NCBI RefSeq assembly: GCF_009720385.1
Contig: NZ_ML769304.1
Span: forward strand, 62,001 to 126,000
Source of the DNA: Catellatospora vulcania
Lineage (GTDB): Bacteria; Actinomycetota; Actinomycetes; Mycobacteriales; Micromonosporaceae
Length of the DNA: 64,000 nt
Direction: 5' to 3'
Shown: positions 25,989 through 34,849 of the stretch, piece by piece
Position numbering within the stretch: position 1 is the stretch's first letter
How the letters are laid out: each line of letters opens with the position of its first letter
Translations under genes and position numbers: made by a program
The notes under the pieces: generated by a model
The model's input: the letters and a program-made list of their open reading frames with translations, nothing else
Database searches by the model: none
Told to the model about the DNA's origin: nothing

Positions 25989-26882
25989 ATGCTGCAGGTG
26001 CTCTGGAACGGGATCTTCGTCGGCTCCTTCTACGCGCTCGTCGCGCTCGGCTACGGGATGGTCTACGGCGTCATCAGGCTGCTCAACTTCGCCCACGGCG
26101 ACCTCTACATGGTCGGCGCGTTCGTCGGCTTCATCTCGCTCAGCGCGCTGGGCGTACGCACCGGCGGTGTCGGCATCCCGCTGCTGATCCTCACGCTGGT
26201 GGCCACGATGCTGGTCACGGGGCTGCTCGGCGTGGCGCTCGAACGGCTCGCCTACCGGCCGCTGCGCGGGTCGTCACGGCTGTCACTGCTGATCACCGCG
26301 GTGGGAGCGTCGTTCGCGCTGGAGTACGGCGTCCGGATCGTGGCCGGCGCCGACCCGCAGGTCTACCCGGTGCGCTTCGACCTGGCGGCGCTCGAGGTGC
26401 TCGGTGTGCGCCTGTCCGGGCAGCAGCTGGCGCTCATCGGGTTCGCGCTGGCGCTGATGGTCGCGCTGCACCTGCTGGTGTCGCGGACCAGGCGGGGGCG
26501 GGCGATGCGCGCCATCGCGCTCGATCCGCGTGCCAGCGCGCTCATGGGCATCGACGTGAACGCGGTGGTGTCCCAGACGTTCTTCATCGGGTCGGCGCTG
26601 GCGGGCGCGGCCGGGTTCATGGCCGGCGCGTACTACGGCAAGATCGATTTCTTGATGGGGTTCGTCATCGGCCTCAAGGCGTTCACCGCAGCCGTCATCG
26701 GCGGCATCGGCAACATCTACGGCACCATGGCCGGCGGGATCCTGCTCGGCCTCGTCGAGTCGGTGGGCACCTCGGTGCTGGGCGGGCAATGGCGTGACGT
26801 GCTCACCTTCGGCGTGCTGATCCTGTTCCTCTCGATCCGGCCCACCGGGTTGTGGGGCGCCCCGGTCGCGGAGCGTGCCTGA
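25989..26882 (+). CDS. livH: Liv-type ABC transporter permease (LivH)
   Basis: 297 residues with about eight membrane segments. The family opening GIFVGSFYALVALGYGMVYG and INFAHGDLYM-type motif LLNFAHGDLYMVGAF are present, and FTAAVIGGIGNIYGTMAGG marks the cytoplasmic coupling region. It starts 8 bp after livJ and overlaps livM (TGATG). Confidence 0.95.
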   Translation: MLQVLWNGIFVGSFYALVALGYGMVYGVIRLLNFAHGDLYMVGAFVGFISLSALGVRTGGVGIPLLILTLVATMLVTGLLGVALERLAYRPLRGSSRLSLLITAVGASFALEYGVRIVAGADPQVYPVRFDLAALEVLGVRLSGQQLALIGFALALMVALHLLVSRTRRGRAMRAIALDPRASALMGIDVNAVVSQTFFIGSALAGAAGFMAGAYYGKIDFLMGFVIGLKAFTAAVIGGIGNIYGTMAGGILLGLVESVGTSVLGGQWRDVLTFGVLILFLSIRPTGLWGAPVAERA

Positions 26883-27826
26883 TGTCGCTGCCCGCGGTGC
26901 TCAACGCCAGATGGATCGGCTGGCTCGGCTTCGCCGCCGCGCTGCTGGCGCCGTTCGTCATCGCCACGCCGTACGCGATGTCCATCATGACCAGTGCCGC
27001 CGTGTTCGTGATGCTCGCGACCGGGCTGAACATCGTCGTCGGATACTGCGGGCTGCTCGACCTGGGCTACGCGGCGTTCTTCGCCGTGGGCGCGTACACG
27101 GCCGGCATCATGTCCACGCGGCTGGACCTGCCGCTGCTGGCCACGGTGCCGGCGGTGGTGCTGGTGACGGCGGGCGCCGGGGTCCTGATCGGGCTGCCCA
27201 CCCTGCGGCTGCGCAGCGACTACCTGGCCATCGTCACCCTCGGGTTCGGCGAGATCATCCGGGTCACCGCCGGAAACCTCGACTTCACCGGCGGCCCGTC
27301 GGGGATCTACGGCATCCCGGGGCTGGCGGTGGGAGGCCTGGACCTGAGCGATCCGGTGGTCTTCTACTACGCGGTCGTCGTCGTGGTCTCGGTGGCCGTC
27401 GTGGGCGCCGCCCGGCTGTCCTCGTCGCGGCTGGGCCGGGCCTGGCGGTTCATCCGGGAGGACGAGGACGCGGCCGAGGCGTGCGGCATCGACACGTACC
27501 GGACCAAGCTCGCGGCGTACGTCGCGGGAGCGGTCTGGGGCGGACTGGCGGGGGTGCTGTTCGCGGCTCAGCTGTCGGCCATCTCTCCGGCGAGCTTCAC
27601 CTTTCTGCAGTCGGTGCTCGTGCTGGTCGCGGTGGTGCTCGGCGGGCAGGGCGTCTCGCGCGGCGTGGTCGTCGGCGCGGTGTTCATCGCGCTCGGCCCC
27701 GAACTGCTGCGCGACGTGGCCGACTACCAGTACGCGGCCTTCGGCGTGCTCCTGATCGTGATCATGATCCTCCGGCCACGGGGGCTCTGGCCCGGCAGGG
27801 CGGGCCTCGGGAGGCGCGATGCTTGA
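26882..27826 (+). CDS. livM: Liv-type ABC transporter permease (LivM)
   Basis: 314 residues, polytopic. Typical LivM blocks are LNIVVGYCGLLDLGYAAFFA, LRLRSDYLAIVTLGFGEIIR and the coupling region GRAWRFIREDEDAAEACGID. Its 3' end overlaps livG by 8 bp. It forms the heterodimeric channel with LivH. Confidence 0.95.
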   Translation: MSLPAVLNARWIGWLGFAAALLAPFVIATPYAMSIMTSAAVFVMLATGLNIVVGYCGLLDLGYAAFFAVGAYTAGIMSTRLDLPLLATVPAVVLVTAGAGVLIGLPTLRLRSDYLAIVTLGFGEIIRVTAGNLDFTGGPSGIYGIPGLAVGGLDLSDPVVFYYAVVVVVSVAVVGAARLSSSRLGRAWRFIREDEDAAEACGIDTYRTKLAAYVAGAVWGGLAGVLFAAQLSAISPASFTFLQSVLVLVAVVLGGQGVSRGVVVGAVFIALGPELLRDVADYQYAAFGVLLIVIMILRPRGLWPGRAGLGRRDA

Positions 27827-28604
27827 GATCGACCAGGTGCGCCTGTCGTTCGGCGGCGTGCACGCCCTCGACGGGGTCTCGCTCACCCTCGGCCCGGCCG
27901 AGGTGTGGTCGATGGTCGGCCCGAACGGCGCCGGCAAGACCGCCCTGTTCAACTGCGTGACCGGGTTCGCACGGCCGCAGCAGGGCGCCATCCGCTTCCA
28001 CGGGAGCGACCTGGTGGGGCTGCGCCCCTCGGCGATCGTGGCGCGGGGGGTGGCCCGCACGTTCCAGCACCTGCGCCTGTTCGGCGAGCTGTCGGTGCTG
28101 GAGAACGTACGCGCCGGCACCCACCGCGGCACCGGCCAGCACGTGCTCGACGCGCTGCTGCACACCCGCCGGTTCCGGCGTTCGGAACGCGACAGCACCG
28201 TCGAGGCCGAGCGGTGGCTGGACTTCGTCGGACTCCACGCCGATCGGGGCAGGGCGGCCGGCACGCTGTCCTACGGCAACCGGCGCATGGTCGAGATCGC
28301 CCGGGCGCTGGCGTGCCGGCCCCGCCTGCTGCTGCTGGACGAGCCCGCCGCCGGGCTCAACCACAGCGAGAAGGGCGCCCTCGCCGACCTGATCGCGCGC
28401 ATCCGCGACCTGGGCACCGCCGTGCTCCTCATCGAACACGACATGTCGCTGGTCATGGACATCTCCGACCAGGTCGTGGTGCTGAACTTCGGCCGGCGGA
28501 TCGCGCAGGGCACACCCGAGGACGTCAGCCAGGACCCGGTCGTGGTGGAGGCCTACCTGGGCCGCGAGCGCGATGACGAGACGGACGGTGAGCCTGGTGC
28601 TTGA
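27819..28604 (+). CDS. livG: Liv-type ABC transporter ATPase (LivG)
   Basis: 261 residues. Walker A is GPNGAGKT and Walker B LLLLDEPAAG; the signature region reads LSYGNRRMVEIARAL, a Liv-type variant of LSGGQ; the H-loop is EHDM. The LivG marker block ARTFQHLRLFGELSVLENV is present. It overlaps livM and livF. Confidence 0.95.
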   Translation: MLEIDQVRLSFGGVHALDGVSLTLGPAEVWSMVGPNGAGKTALFNCVTGFARPQQGAIRFHGSDLVGLRPSAIVARGVARTFQHLRLFGELSVLENVRAGTHRGTGQHVLDALLHTRRFRRSERDSTVEAERWLDFVGLHADRGRAAGTLSYGNRRMVEIARALACRPRLLLLDEPAAGLNHSEKGALADLIARIRDLGTAVLLIEHDMSLVMDISDQVVVLNFGRRIAQGTPEDVSQDPVVVEAYLGRERDDETDGEPGA

Positions 28605-29322
28605 GATCACAGGCCTGGAAGTCGGCTACGACGGGGTGCGGGCGGTCGCCGGCCTGTCCCTGGCCGTCCGCGAAGGAGAGATCGTCACCCTGCTGGGGGC
28701 CAACGGGGCCGGGAAGACCACCACCCTGCTGGCGGTGTCGGGGCTGGTCCGCCCGTCGGCGGGCACTGTCTGCTGGCAGGGGCGCGACATCACCCGCGCG
28801 CACCCCAAGGACATCGTCGCGGCCGGCATCGTGCACGTGCCGGAAGGACGCCGGGTCTTCAGCACGATGAGCGTGCACGAGAACCTCCAGCTCGGCGGGC
28901 ACCTGGTCGCCCGCAACACGGCCGCCGAGCGGATCGCGCACGTCTACGAGCTGCTGCCGCGGCTGCGGGAGCGGCGCGCGCAGGCGGCCGGCACCCTGTC
29001 CGGCGGCGAGCAGCAGTTGCTGGCCATCGGGCGGGCGATGGTCGCCGGTCCGAAGCTGCTGCTGCTGGACGAGCCGTCGATGGGGCTGGCACCCCTCATG
29101 GTCGACCTGGTCATGGGCATCATCGACCGGCTGCGGGGCGAGGGTGTCTCGGTGCTGCTCGTGGAGCAGAACGCCCGCGCGGCGCTGCGTATCGCCGACT
29201 CGGGTGTGGTCATCGAGAACGGCGTGGCGACGACGTCCGGATCGGCTCGTGACCTTTTGGCCGACGAAGCCGTCGTCAAGGCGTACCTGGGACGTGCCAG
29301 AAAATCAACTCGTTTGGCATGA
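28573..29322 (+). CDS. livF: Liv-type ABC transporter ATPase (LivF)
   Basis: 249 residues from ATG 28573, or about 8 fewer if the GTG at 28597 is used. Walker A is GANGAGKTT, signature LSGGEQQLLAIGRAM, Walker B LLLLDEPSMGLAP, and the LivF hallmark VHVPEGRRVFSTMSVHENL. It overlaps livG by up to 32 bp. With LivG it powers the importer. Confidence 0.94.
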   Translation: MTRRTVSLVLEITGLEVGYDGVRAVAGLSLAVREGEIVTLLGANGAGKTTTLLAVSGLVRPSAGTVCWQGRDITRAHPKDIVAAGIVHVPEGRRVFSTMSVHENLQLGGHLVARNTAAERIAHVYELLPRLRERRAQAAGTLSGGEQQLLAIGRAMVAGPKLLLLDEPSMGLAPLMVDLVMGIIDRLRGEGVSVLLVEQNARAALRIADSGVVIENGVATTSGSARDLLADEAVVKAYLGRARKSTRLA

Positions 29323-29376
29323 AACGTCACGCTTACGATGTCAGCCGTACCAGTCGACACCACAGTGAGGTTTGAC

Positions 29377-29841
29377 ATGTCCGACGCCGTCGCCCGAACC
29401 ACCGCCGCCCTTCGCGACCTCAACGTCGCGGGCGAGATCCGCACCTTCATCGAGCCCGTCCCCACCGCCGCGGCGGCCGCGGCCCAGCTCGGCTGCGAGG
29501 TCGGCGCGATCGCCAACAGCCTCGTCTTCGACGCCGACGGGGAACCGCTGCTGATCCTGGCCAGCGGGGCACACCGCGTCAACACCGCCAAGGTGGCCGC
29601 GCTGCTGGGCGCCGCCCGGATCCGCCGGGCCACGCCCGCGTTCGTGCTGGCCGCCACGGGTCAGGAGGTCGGCGGCGTCGCGCCGGTCGGGCACCCGGCG
29701 GCGATCCGCACCGTAGTGGACACCTGGCTGGGCCGCTACGAGCAGGTGTGGGCCGGAGCAGGCGACGAGATGACGATGTTCTGCACCTCGCTCAGGGAAC
29801 TGGAACGCATCACCGGCGGCAAGGTCGCCGACATCGAATGA
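29377..29841 (+). CDS. YbaK/ProX-type aminoacyl-tRNA deacylase
   Basis: 154 residues from ATG 29377 (GTGAGG 6 nt upstream). The YbaK fold is clear: CEVGAIANSLVFDADGEP, ASGAHRVNTAKVAALL, then GQEVGGVAPVGHP, which contains the conserved GG(V/T)xPxGH catalytic loop. Such free-standing domains hydrolyse misacylated tRNA (Ala-, Cys- or other aa-tRNA(Pro)). Its position 54 bp after livF and 31 bp before the ATP-grasp gene suggests co-transcription and a possible protective role. Confidence 0.9.
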   Translation: MSDAVARTTAALRDLNVAGEIRTFIEPVPTAAAAAAQLGCEVGAIANSLVFDADGEPLLILASGAHRVNTAKVAALLGAARIRRATPAFVLAATGQEVGGVAPVGHPAAIRTVVDTWLGRYEQVWAGAGDEMTMFCTSLRELERITGGKVADIE

Positions 29842-29872
29842 CGCACCCCTCGGGGCGTCGGAGAGGATGACT

Positions 29873-31234
29873 ATGGCCACCAGCGCGGAGAACGCGATCA
29901 CGCGACGTTTCCTGCACGAGTCGCGGGGAGACGGCCGGGTCGCGTCCGTCAGGTTCGCCGACTTCCCCGACTTCATGACCTACGGCAGCGACCGGAACTT
30001 CAACCGGCCGTTCTTCCTGGACGCCGGGCAGTACGCCGGGATCCGGGCCGATCTCGCCGCCATGTTCGCGCTGATGTGCTCCCTGCCGGACCGCCTGTTC
30101 GGCGGGAGCATCCAGGCGCTGGCCGACGCGACGGGCACGCCCGCGCTGCAGGCCGAGGCGATCCTGCGCACGGCGACCGACGAGCCGGTGTGCATCGGCC
30201 GGGCCGACCTATACCAGGAGCAGACCGGCTTCCGGATGCTGGAGTACAACCTCACCAGCGGGCTCGGCGGCTGGCACGGCACCCTGCTCAACCGGGTGAT
30301 GCTGCACGACGATCACCTGCGCGCGTTCGTGGCCGACGAGTCCCTCGGATACGGCGACAGCCTGCGTGGGCTGGTGGACACGATGCTGGCCACCAGCCTG
30401 CCGAAGGACGCCCCGTCGCGCCCGTTCGTGGCGGTGACCGACTGGCCGACCAGCTTCCCCATCGAGGAGCAGCGCATGCGCACGATGGCGACGCTCATGG
30501 GCCCGATGGGCGTGGATGCCGAGGCGTGCCACATGGGACAGCTGGAGTACCGCCAGGGCGGCGTGTACCTCGCCGGGCGCCGCGTCGACGTCGTCTACCG
30601 CATGTACCTGCTGGACCACCTGCTGGAGGGCCCGCAGCCGGCGGAGCTGCTGCGCCCCCTGCTGGAGGCGGTCGAGCGCGGCGCGGTGGGGCTGTGCGCC
30701 CCGTTCGACATCGAGCTCTACGGGAACAAGGCGTGCATGGCGCTGCTCAGCGACGAGCGCCACCGCGGCGCTTTCGAGCCGCACGAACTCGACCTGGTCG
30801 AGCGGATGCTGCCGTGGACCCGGCAGGTGCGCCGGGAACGGGTCCGCGCCGACGGCGAGGAGGTCGACCTGCTCGACTACGCCCTGGCCCACCGCAGCGA
30901 ACTGGTCCTCAAACCGAACTGCGCCTACGACGGCCACGGGGTGACCGCCGGTTGGACCGTCGACGACGAGCAGTGGGCCGACCTGGTGAAGGCGGCCGTC
31001 GACGGGTCGTACATCGTGCAGCGCCGCGTCGTGCCCGTACGGGAACGGGTGGTGGATCCGACCGCACCGGACGGCTACGCCCGCGCCATCCTCAACTGGG
31101 GGATCTTCGTCGGCGTCTCCCCCGCCGACGCGGGCGCCTACGTGAAGGGCACCACCGACCACGACGCGGGGGTCGTCAGCGTCGACCGGGGCGCCCGCTT
31201 CGGCTGCGTGTTCCACCACGCCGGGCAGCGATGA
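29873..31234 (+). CDS. Circularly permuted ATP-grasp ligase-like protein
   Basis: 453 residues from ATG 29873; GGAGAGG ends 6 nt upstream, whereas the ATG at 29867 abuts it. Blocks in order: FRMLEYNLTSGLGGWHG (substrate/pre-ATP-grasp region), VDVVYRMYLLDHLLEG, LYGNKACMALLSDE, and ELVLKPNCAYDGHGVTAGW then YIVQRRVVPV (ATP-binding Lys, glycine loop and hinge). This is the arrangement of glutathionylspermidine-synthase-type ATP-grasp proteins, which form amide bonds through acyl-phosphates. Its stop overlaps the MFS start (ATGA). Confidence 0.82.
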   Translation: MATSAENAITRRFLHESRGDGRVASVRFADFPDFMTYGSDRNFNRPFFLDAGQYAGIRADLAAMFALMCSLPDRLFGGSIQALADATGTPALQAEAILRTATDEPVCIGRADLYQEQTGFRMLEYNLTSGLGGWHGTLLNRVMLHDDHLRAFVADESLGYGDSLRGLVDTMLATSLPKDAPSRPFVAVTDWPTSFPIEEQRMRTMATLMGPMGVDAEACHMGQLEYRQGGVYLAGRRVDVVYRMYLLDHLLEGPQPAELLRPLLEAVERGAVGLCAPFDIELYGNKACMALLSDERHRGAFEPHELDLVERMLPWTRQVRRERVRADGEEVDLLDYALAHRSELVLKPNCAYDGHGVTAGWTVDDEQWADLVKAAVDGSYIVQRRVVPVRERVVDPTAPDGYARAILNWGIFVGVSPADAGAYVKGTTDHDAGVVSVDRGARFGCVFHHAGQR

Positions 31235-32553
31235 GGATCGGGCAGGCCCGGACCGCAACAGCCGCCGACTTCACCAAGCTGTGGTTCGGCGAGAGCGTAT
31301 CCCTCGTCGGGGCGCAGGTCGCGCTGCTGGCCCTGCCGCTCACCGTGCTGGAGGTCCTGCACGCGTCGGTCCGCGAGGTCGGGCTGCTCAACGCCCTGAG
31401 CTTCGTCCCGTTCACCGGGGCGCTGCTGGTCGGGGTGTGGATCGACCGGGTGCGCCGCAGGCACGCGATGATCGGCAGCAACATCATCCGCGCCGGGGTG
31501 CTGCTCACGCTGCCGCTGCTCGCCTGGACGGGCCAGCTTCGCCTGGAGATCGTGTACGGCGCGGCGCTCGTCCTCGGCGCTTGCTCGGTGATCTTCGATG
31601 TGGCCTACCAGTCGTACCTGCCCGCGCTGGTCGCTCCGACGGAACTGGTGCGCGCCAACAGCCGGATGGAGGGCAGCGCGGCGCTGGCCCAGGTCGCCGG
31701 TCCGGGGGCGGCCGGAATCCTCGTAGACCTGCTGACGGCGCCGATCGCGCTGGTCGCCAACGGCCTGTCCTACCTGGTCTCGCTGTGGTCGCTGCTGCTG
31801 ATCCGCCGCCCTGAGGTTCCGCCCGCCCCGCGGCGCGAGCGCGGCAGCCTCTGGCGCGACATCGGCGACGGCCTGCGGCTGACCTTCTCCAACAACCTGC
31901 TCCGCGCCTGCCTGGGCCAGGCCGCCACGTACAACATGTGCTGGCTGGCGCAGCAGACGGTGTTCCTGCCCTACGCGACCGAGCGGCTCGGCATGTCGCC
32001 GAGCCTGCTGGGACTGGTCATGGGCAGCGGCGCGGTCGGCTCGGTCGGCGGGGCCGTGGTGGCGGGCAGGCTCGCGCGCCGGCGGGGACACGGGCCCGCG
32101 ATCCTCATCGCGACCCTGCTGAGCGGCGCGGCCCCGGCGCTGCTTCCGGTCGTGCACGACCAGCGGCCGGTGGGCCTGGCGTTGCTGGTCGTCTCGTTCT
32201 TCCTCGGCGGAGCGGGTCTCAGCATCGCCAACGTGCACATGGTCAGCCTGCGCCAGGCAGTGACGCCGCCGGACACGCTCGGGCGGGTCAACGCCAGCTA
32301 CCGGTTCGTCGCCTGGGGGGTGATGCCCCTCGGGGCGCTGGCGGGCGGGTTCCTCGCCGACGCGGCCGGCCTGCGGGTCGCGCTGGTGGTGATCGCCGCG
32401 GTGTTCCTGTCTGCTCCGATGTGGATCCTCTTCTCGAAGGTCCCCGAACTCCGTTCCCTCGACGCGGCAACGCGGCCGAGCCGGCCGGATCCGGTCGAAT
32501 CCGGCATGGTGTACACGGCCCGCGCGCCATACGACGACCAGCCCGGCAGCTGA
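31231..32553 (+). CDS. MFS exporter
   Basis: 440 residues with 10-12 hydrophobic segments, of the enterobactin/macrolide-efflux (EntS/MefA-like) branch: FTKLWFGESVSLVGAQVALL, GVWIDRVRRRHAMI, SRMEGSAALAQVAGPGAAG, VNASYRFVAWGVMPLGAL. This branch exports natural products and drugs. It is the last gene of the operon, followed by a hairpin at 32592-32614, and is the probable product exporter and self-resistance determinant. Confidence 0.92.
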   Translation: MRIGQARTATAADFTKLWFGESVSLVGAQVALLALPLTVLEVLHASVREVGLLNALSFVPFTGALLVGVWIDRVRRRHAMIGSNIIRAGVLLTLPLLAWTGQLRLEIVYGAALVLGACSVIFDVAYQSYLPALVAPTELVRANSRMEGSAALAQVAGPGAAGILVDLLTAPIALVANGLSYLVSLWSLLLIRRPEVPPAPRRERGSLWRDIGDGLRLTFSNNLLRACLGQAATYNMCWLAQQTVFLPYATERLGMSPSLLGLVMGSGAVGSVGGAVVAGRLARRRGHGPAILIATLLSGAAPALLPVVHDQRPVGLALLVVSFFLGGAGLSIANVHMVSLRQAVTPPDTLGRVNASYRFVAWGVMPLGALAGGFLADAAGLRVALVVIAAVFLSAPMWILFSKVPELRSLDAATRPSRPDPVESGMVYTARAPYDDQPGS

Positions 32554-32591
32554 GCGGGGTGCGATTGACAAAGCCGTGGCCCGCCGCGAAC

Positions 32592-32614
32592 GGCCCGTCT
32601 CCGGCTGACGGGCC
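32592..32614. terminator. Hairpin between convergent genes
   Basis: GGCCCGT and ACGGGCC form a 7-bp stem with a 9-nt loop, 38 bp after the MFS stop and before the converging gene's stop. It could terminate both. Confidence 0.5.
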
Positions 32615-32702
32615 GACGTCGGGTTCGAACAGGGCGTCAGCTACCTCGGCGGCGTGACCGGGCAGACCTCAGCGGCCTGGGGGCAATTCATACGAGCCGG
32701 GT

Positions 32703-33278
32703 TCACCCGCGGGCGGCGCGCCAGGTCCACCCGTCACGCCGGGCGCGACCGGGCAGCTCGCCGCGGCCGGTGCACCACAGCAGAACCTCGGCGGGCTCGC
32801 CATCGGGGGCTTCCGGGAACAGCCGGGCCACGATCAGCGCAGCCTGGTCGGCGGGCGGGCGCCAAGCCGGGTCCAGGGTGCGGGTGATGTCGTGGGTGTG
32901 CAGCAGGGTCTCCGCCATACCCATGGCAGCGAAGCCGCTCGGGTCGCAGGGGCCCCAGTGCCAGGCGCGCAGGTCCGGGTCGGCGGCGGCGAGCGCGGTG
33001 GCCAGCAGCCCGCCCGCCGCGGTGATGATCTGCAGGAGCTGCGCGTTGGTGGCCTCGGGGCGCACCGTCAGGTCGCAGGGCAGGTAGGCGTCGTCGGGGG
33101 CGGCGGCGAGCTGGCCGGCGTACGCGGTGAGGTCGTGGGCGATGTGGGCGGCGGTGTCGCGGCAGCTCCAGTCGAGTGTGCCGGCGGGCGCGCCCCAGTC
33201 GGCCGCGAGGTGCGGGGCGAGGGCGGTTTGCAGGGCTTGCAGGGCCTGCCTGACGTCGTCGTGACCGGGATCGCGCAT
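32703..33278 (-). CDS. Maleylpyruvate-isomerase-like (DinB/MDMPI) protein
   Basis: 191 residues. It is an N-terminal mycothiol-dependent four-helix bundle: LDWSCRDTAAHIAHDLTAYA and GMAETLLHTHDITRTL carry the three spaced His residues of the metal site. A C-terminal domain follows (GELPGRARRDGWTWRA). Such proteins use mycothiol as a thiol cofactor in isomerisation or detoxification. It is a single gene on the minus strand. Confidence 0.85.
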   Translation of the reverse strand: MRDPGHDDVRQALQALQTALAPHLAADWGAPAGTLDWSCRDTAAHIAHDLTAYAGQLAAAPDDAYLPCDLTVRPEATNAQLLQIITAAGGLLATALAAADPDLRAWHWGPCDPSGFAAMGMAETLLHTHDITRTLDPAWRPPADQAALIVARLFPEAPDGEPAEVLLWCTGRGELPGRARRDGWTWRAARG

Positions 33279-33380
33279 CGGTGCACTGTGTCACGTTCGG
33301 TGGGGGCGGCGACACCCGTTTCGCCGAGCTGCTGAAACTGTTAGCAAGGTCTGCCAATTGATTTCAGTAGATCACCAGGC

Positions 33381-33396
33381 TGTGAACGGCGTCACG
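33381..33396. promoter_or_regulatory. Crp-like site upstream of sugar ABC operon
   Basis: TGTGA-ACGGCG-TCACG differs from the TGTGA-N6-TCACA consensus at one base. It lies 144 bp before the binding-protein start, consistent with catabolite control of a sugar importer. Confidence 0.5.
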
Positions 33397-33470
33397 CATG
33401 CATATTGTGGTGTTTTTACGGTTTTGTGGACGCCGTTTGGTAACGGGGCTGCAAGAAAAGGCGCAAGGAC

Positions 33471-33485
33471 TTTCTGAATCAGAAA
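33471..33485. promoter_or_regulatory. Putative LacI-family operator
   Basis: TTTCTGA-A-TCAGAAA is a perfect 7-bp inverted repeat. It is nested within a wider dyad, GCAAGAA (33451-33457) and TTCTTGC (33487-33493), 47-89 bp before the malE-like start. The LacI-type regulator encoded at the end of the same operon is the obvious candidate ligand; that link is inferred. Confidence 0.55.
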
Positions 33486-33539
33486 CTTCTTGCTAACGTC
33501 GCGCGCTGGAAGGACAGGCATACCCCCGAGGAGCGAATA

Positions 33540-34841
33540 ATGCGTCGCACCGCCAGAGGGATCGCCGTTCTTGCCTCCGCTGCCATCGCACTTGCGGTGA
33601 CGGCCTGTGGCAACGACGCGACCGAGGCACCCACCACCAAGACCGACCCCGCGGCCCTGTCGGCCGAGCTGACGTGGTGGGACACGTCGGACCCCGCCAA
33701 CGAGGGTCCGGCATACAAGGAGCTCATCACCGAGTTCAACAAGACCTACCCGAACGTGAAGATCAACTACCAGTCGGTCCCGTTCGGCGAGGCGCAGAAC
33801 AAGTTCAAGACCGCCGCCGCGGCCAACTCCGGCGCTCCGGACGTGCTGCGCGCCGAGGTGGCGTGGGTGCCGGAGTTCGCGTCCCTGGGCTACCTGTACA
33901 ACCTCGACGGCAGCGAGCTGCTGGCCGACGAGTCCGACTTCTTCGCCACCCCGATGTCGGCGAACAAGTTCGACGGCAAGACCTACGGTGTTCCGCAGGT
34001 CACCGACTCGCTCGCGCTGATGTACAACAAGAAGATCTTCACCGATGCGGGTATCACCGAGGCGCCCAAGACCTGGGCCGACGTGAAGACCGCCGCCGCG
34101 GCGATCAAGGCCAAGACCAAGAAGGACGGCCTGTTCATCAACGCCGGTGGCTACTTCCTGCTGCCGTTCATCTACGGCGAGGGCGGCGACCTGGTCGACA
34201 CCGCCGCCAAGAAGATCACCGTGAACTCCGCGGCCAACGTCGCGGGCATCCAGGTTGCCGCCGACCTGGTCAAGTCGGGCGCCGCGGTCAAGCCGCCGGC
34301 GAACGACTCGTACGGCACCATGATGACCCTGTTCAAGGAGCAGAAGGTCGCCATGATCATCAACGGCCCGTGGGAGGTCAACAACCTCCGCAACGCCCCG
34401 ACCTTCGGCGGCATCGACAACCTCGGCGTCGCCGCGGTTCCGGCGGGCTCGGCGAAGGCCGGCGCACCGGTCGGCGGCCACAACTACGTGCTGTACTCCG
34501 GCATGGCGCAGGACAAGGCCGCCGCGGCCATCGCGTTCGTGAAGTTCATGTCCTCGGCGTCCTCGCAGGCGTTCCTGGCCGACAAGCTGGGCACCCTGCC
34601 CACCCGCAAGTCGGCGTACGAGATCGACAAGGTGAAGAACAACGCGATCATCGCGGCGTTCCAGCCGGTCGTGGCCGCCGCCGTGGCCCGCCCGTGGATC
34701 CCCGAGGGCGGCCAGTTCTTCGGCCCGCTCGACACGATGGCCACCGAGGTCCTGATCCAGGGCAAGGACCCGAAGACCTCCCTCGACGGGGTCGCGAACA
34801 AGTACAAGACCGAGGTCGTCACCGCCTACACGGCGTCCTGA
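33540..34841 (+). CDS. ABC transporter sugar-binding lipoprotein (MalE-like)
   Basis: 433 residues, ATG 33540. The lipoprotein signal ends AVTACGN. The family-1 solute-binding fold shows LTWWDTSDPANEGPAYKE, YGVPQVTDSLALMYNKK, FKEQKVAMIINGPWEV. The arrangement binding protein-permease-permease-LacI regulator, without an ATPase, is typical of actinobacterial maltodextrin/cellobiose systems energised by a shared MsiK ATPase encoded elsewhere. Maltooligosaccharide is the likely but unproven ligand. Confidence 0.93.
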   Translation: MRRTARGIAVLASAAIALAVTACGNDATEAPTTKTDPAALSAELTWWDTSDPANEGPAYKELITEFNKTYPNVKINYQSVPFGEAQNKFKTAAAANSGAPDVLRAEVAWVPEFASLGYLYNLDGSELLADESDFFATPMSANKFDGKTYGVPQVTDSLALMYNKKIFTDAGITEAPKTWADVKTAAAAIKAKTKKDGLFINAGGYFLLPFIYGEGGDLVDTAAKKITVNSAANVAGIQVAADLVKSGAAVKPPANDSYGTMMTLFKEQKVAMIINGPWEVNNLRNAPTFGGIDNLGVAAVPAGSAKAGAPVGGHNYVLYSGMAQDKAAAAIAFVKFMSSASSQAFLADKLGTLPTRKSAYEIDKVKNNAIIAAFQPVVAAAVARPWIPEGGQFFGPLDTMATEVLIQGKDPKTSLDGVANKYKTEVVTAYTAS

Positions 34842-34849
34842 CCCTCACC

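Noticed and set aside
32626-32640. GGGTTCGAAC resembling a tRNA T-arm
   Set aside because: Flanking bases do not pair into a T-stem, and no acceptor or anticodon arm can be drawn around it.
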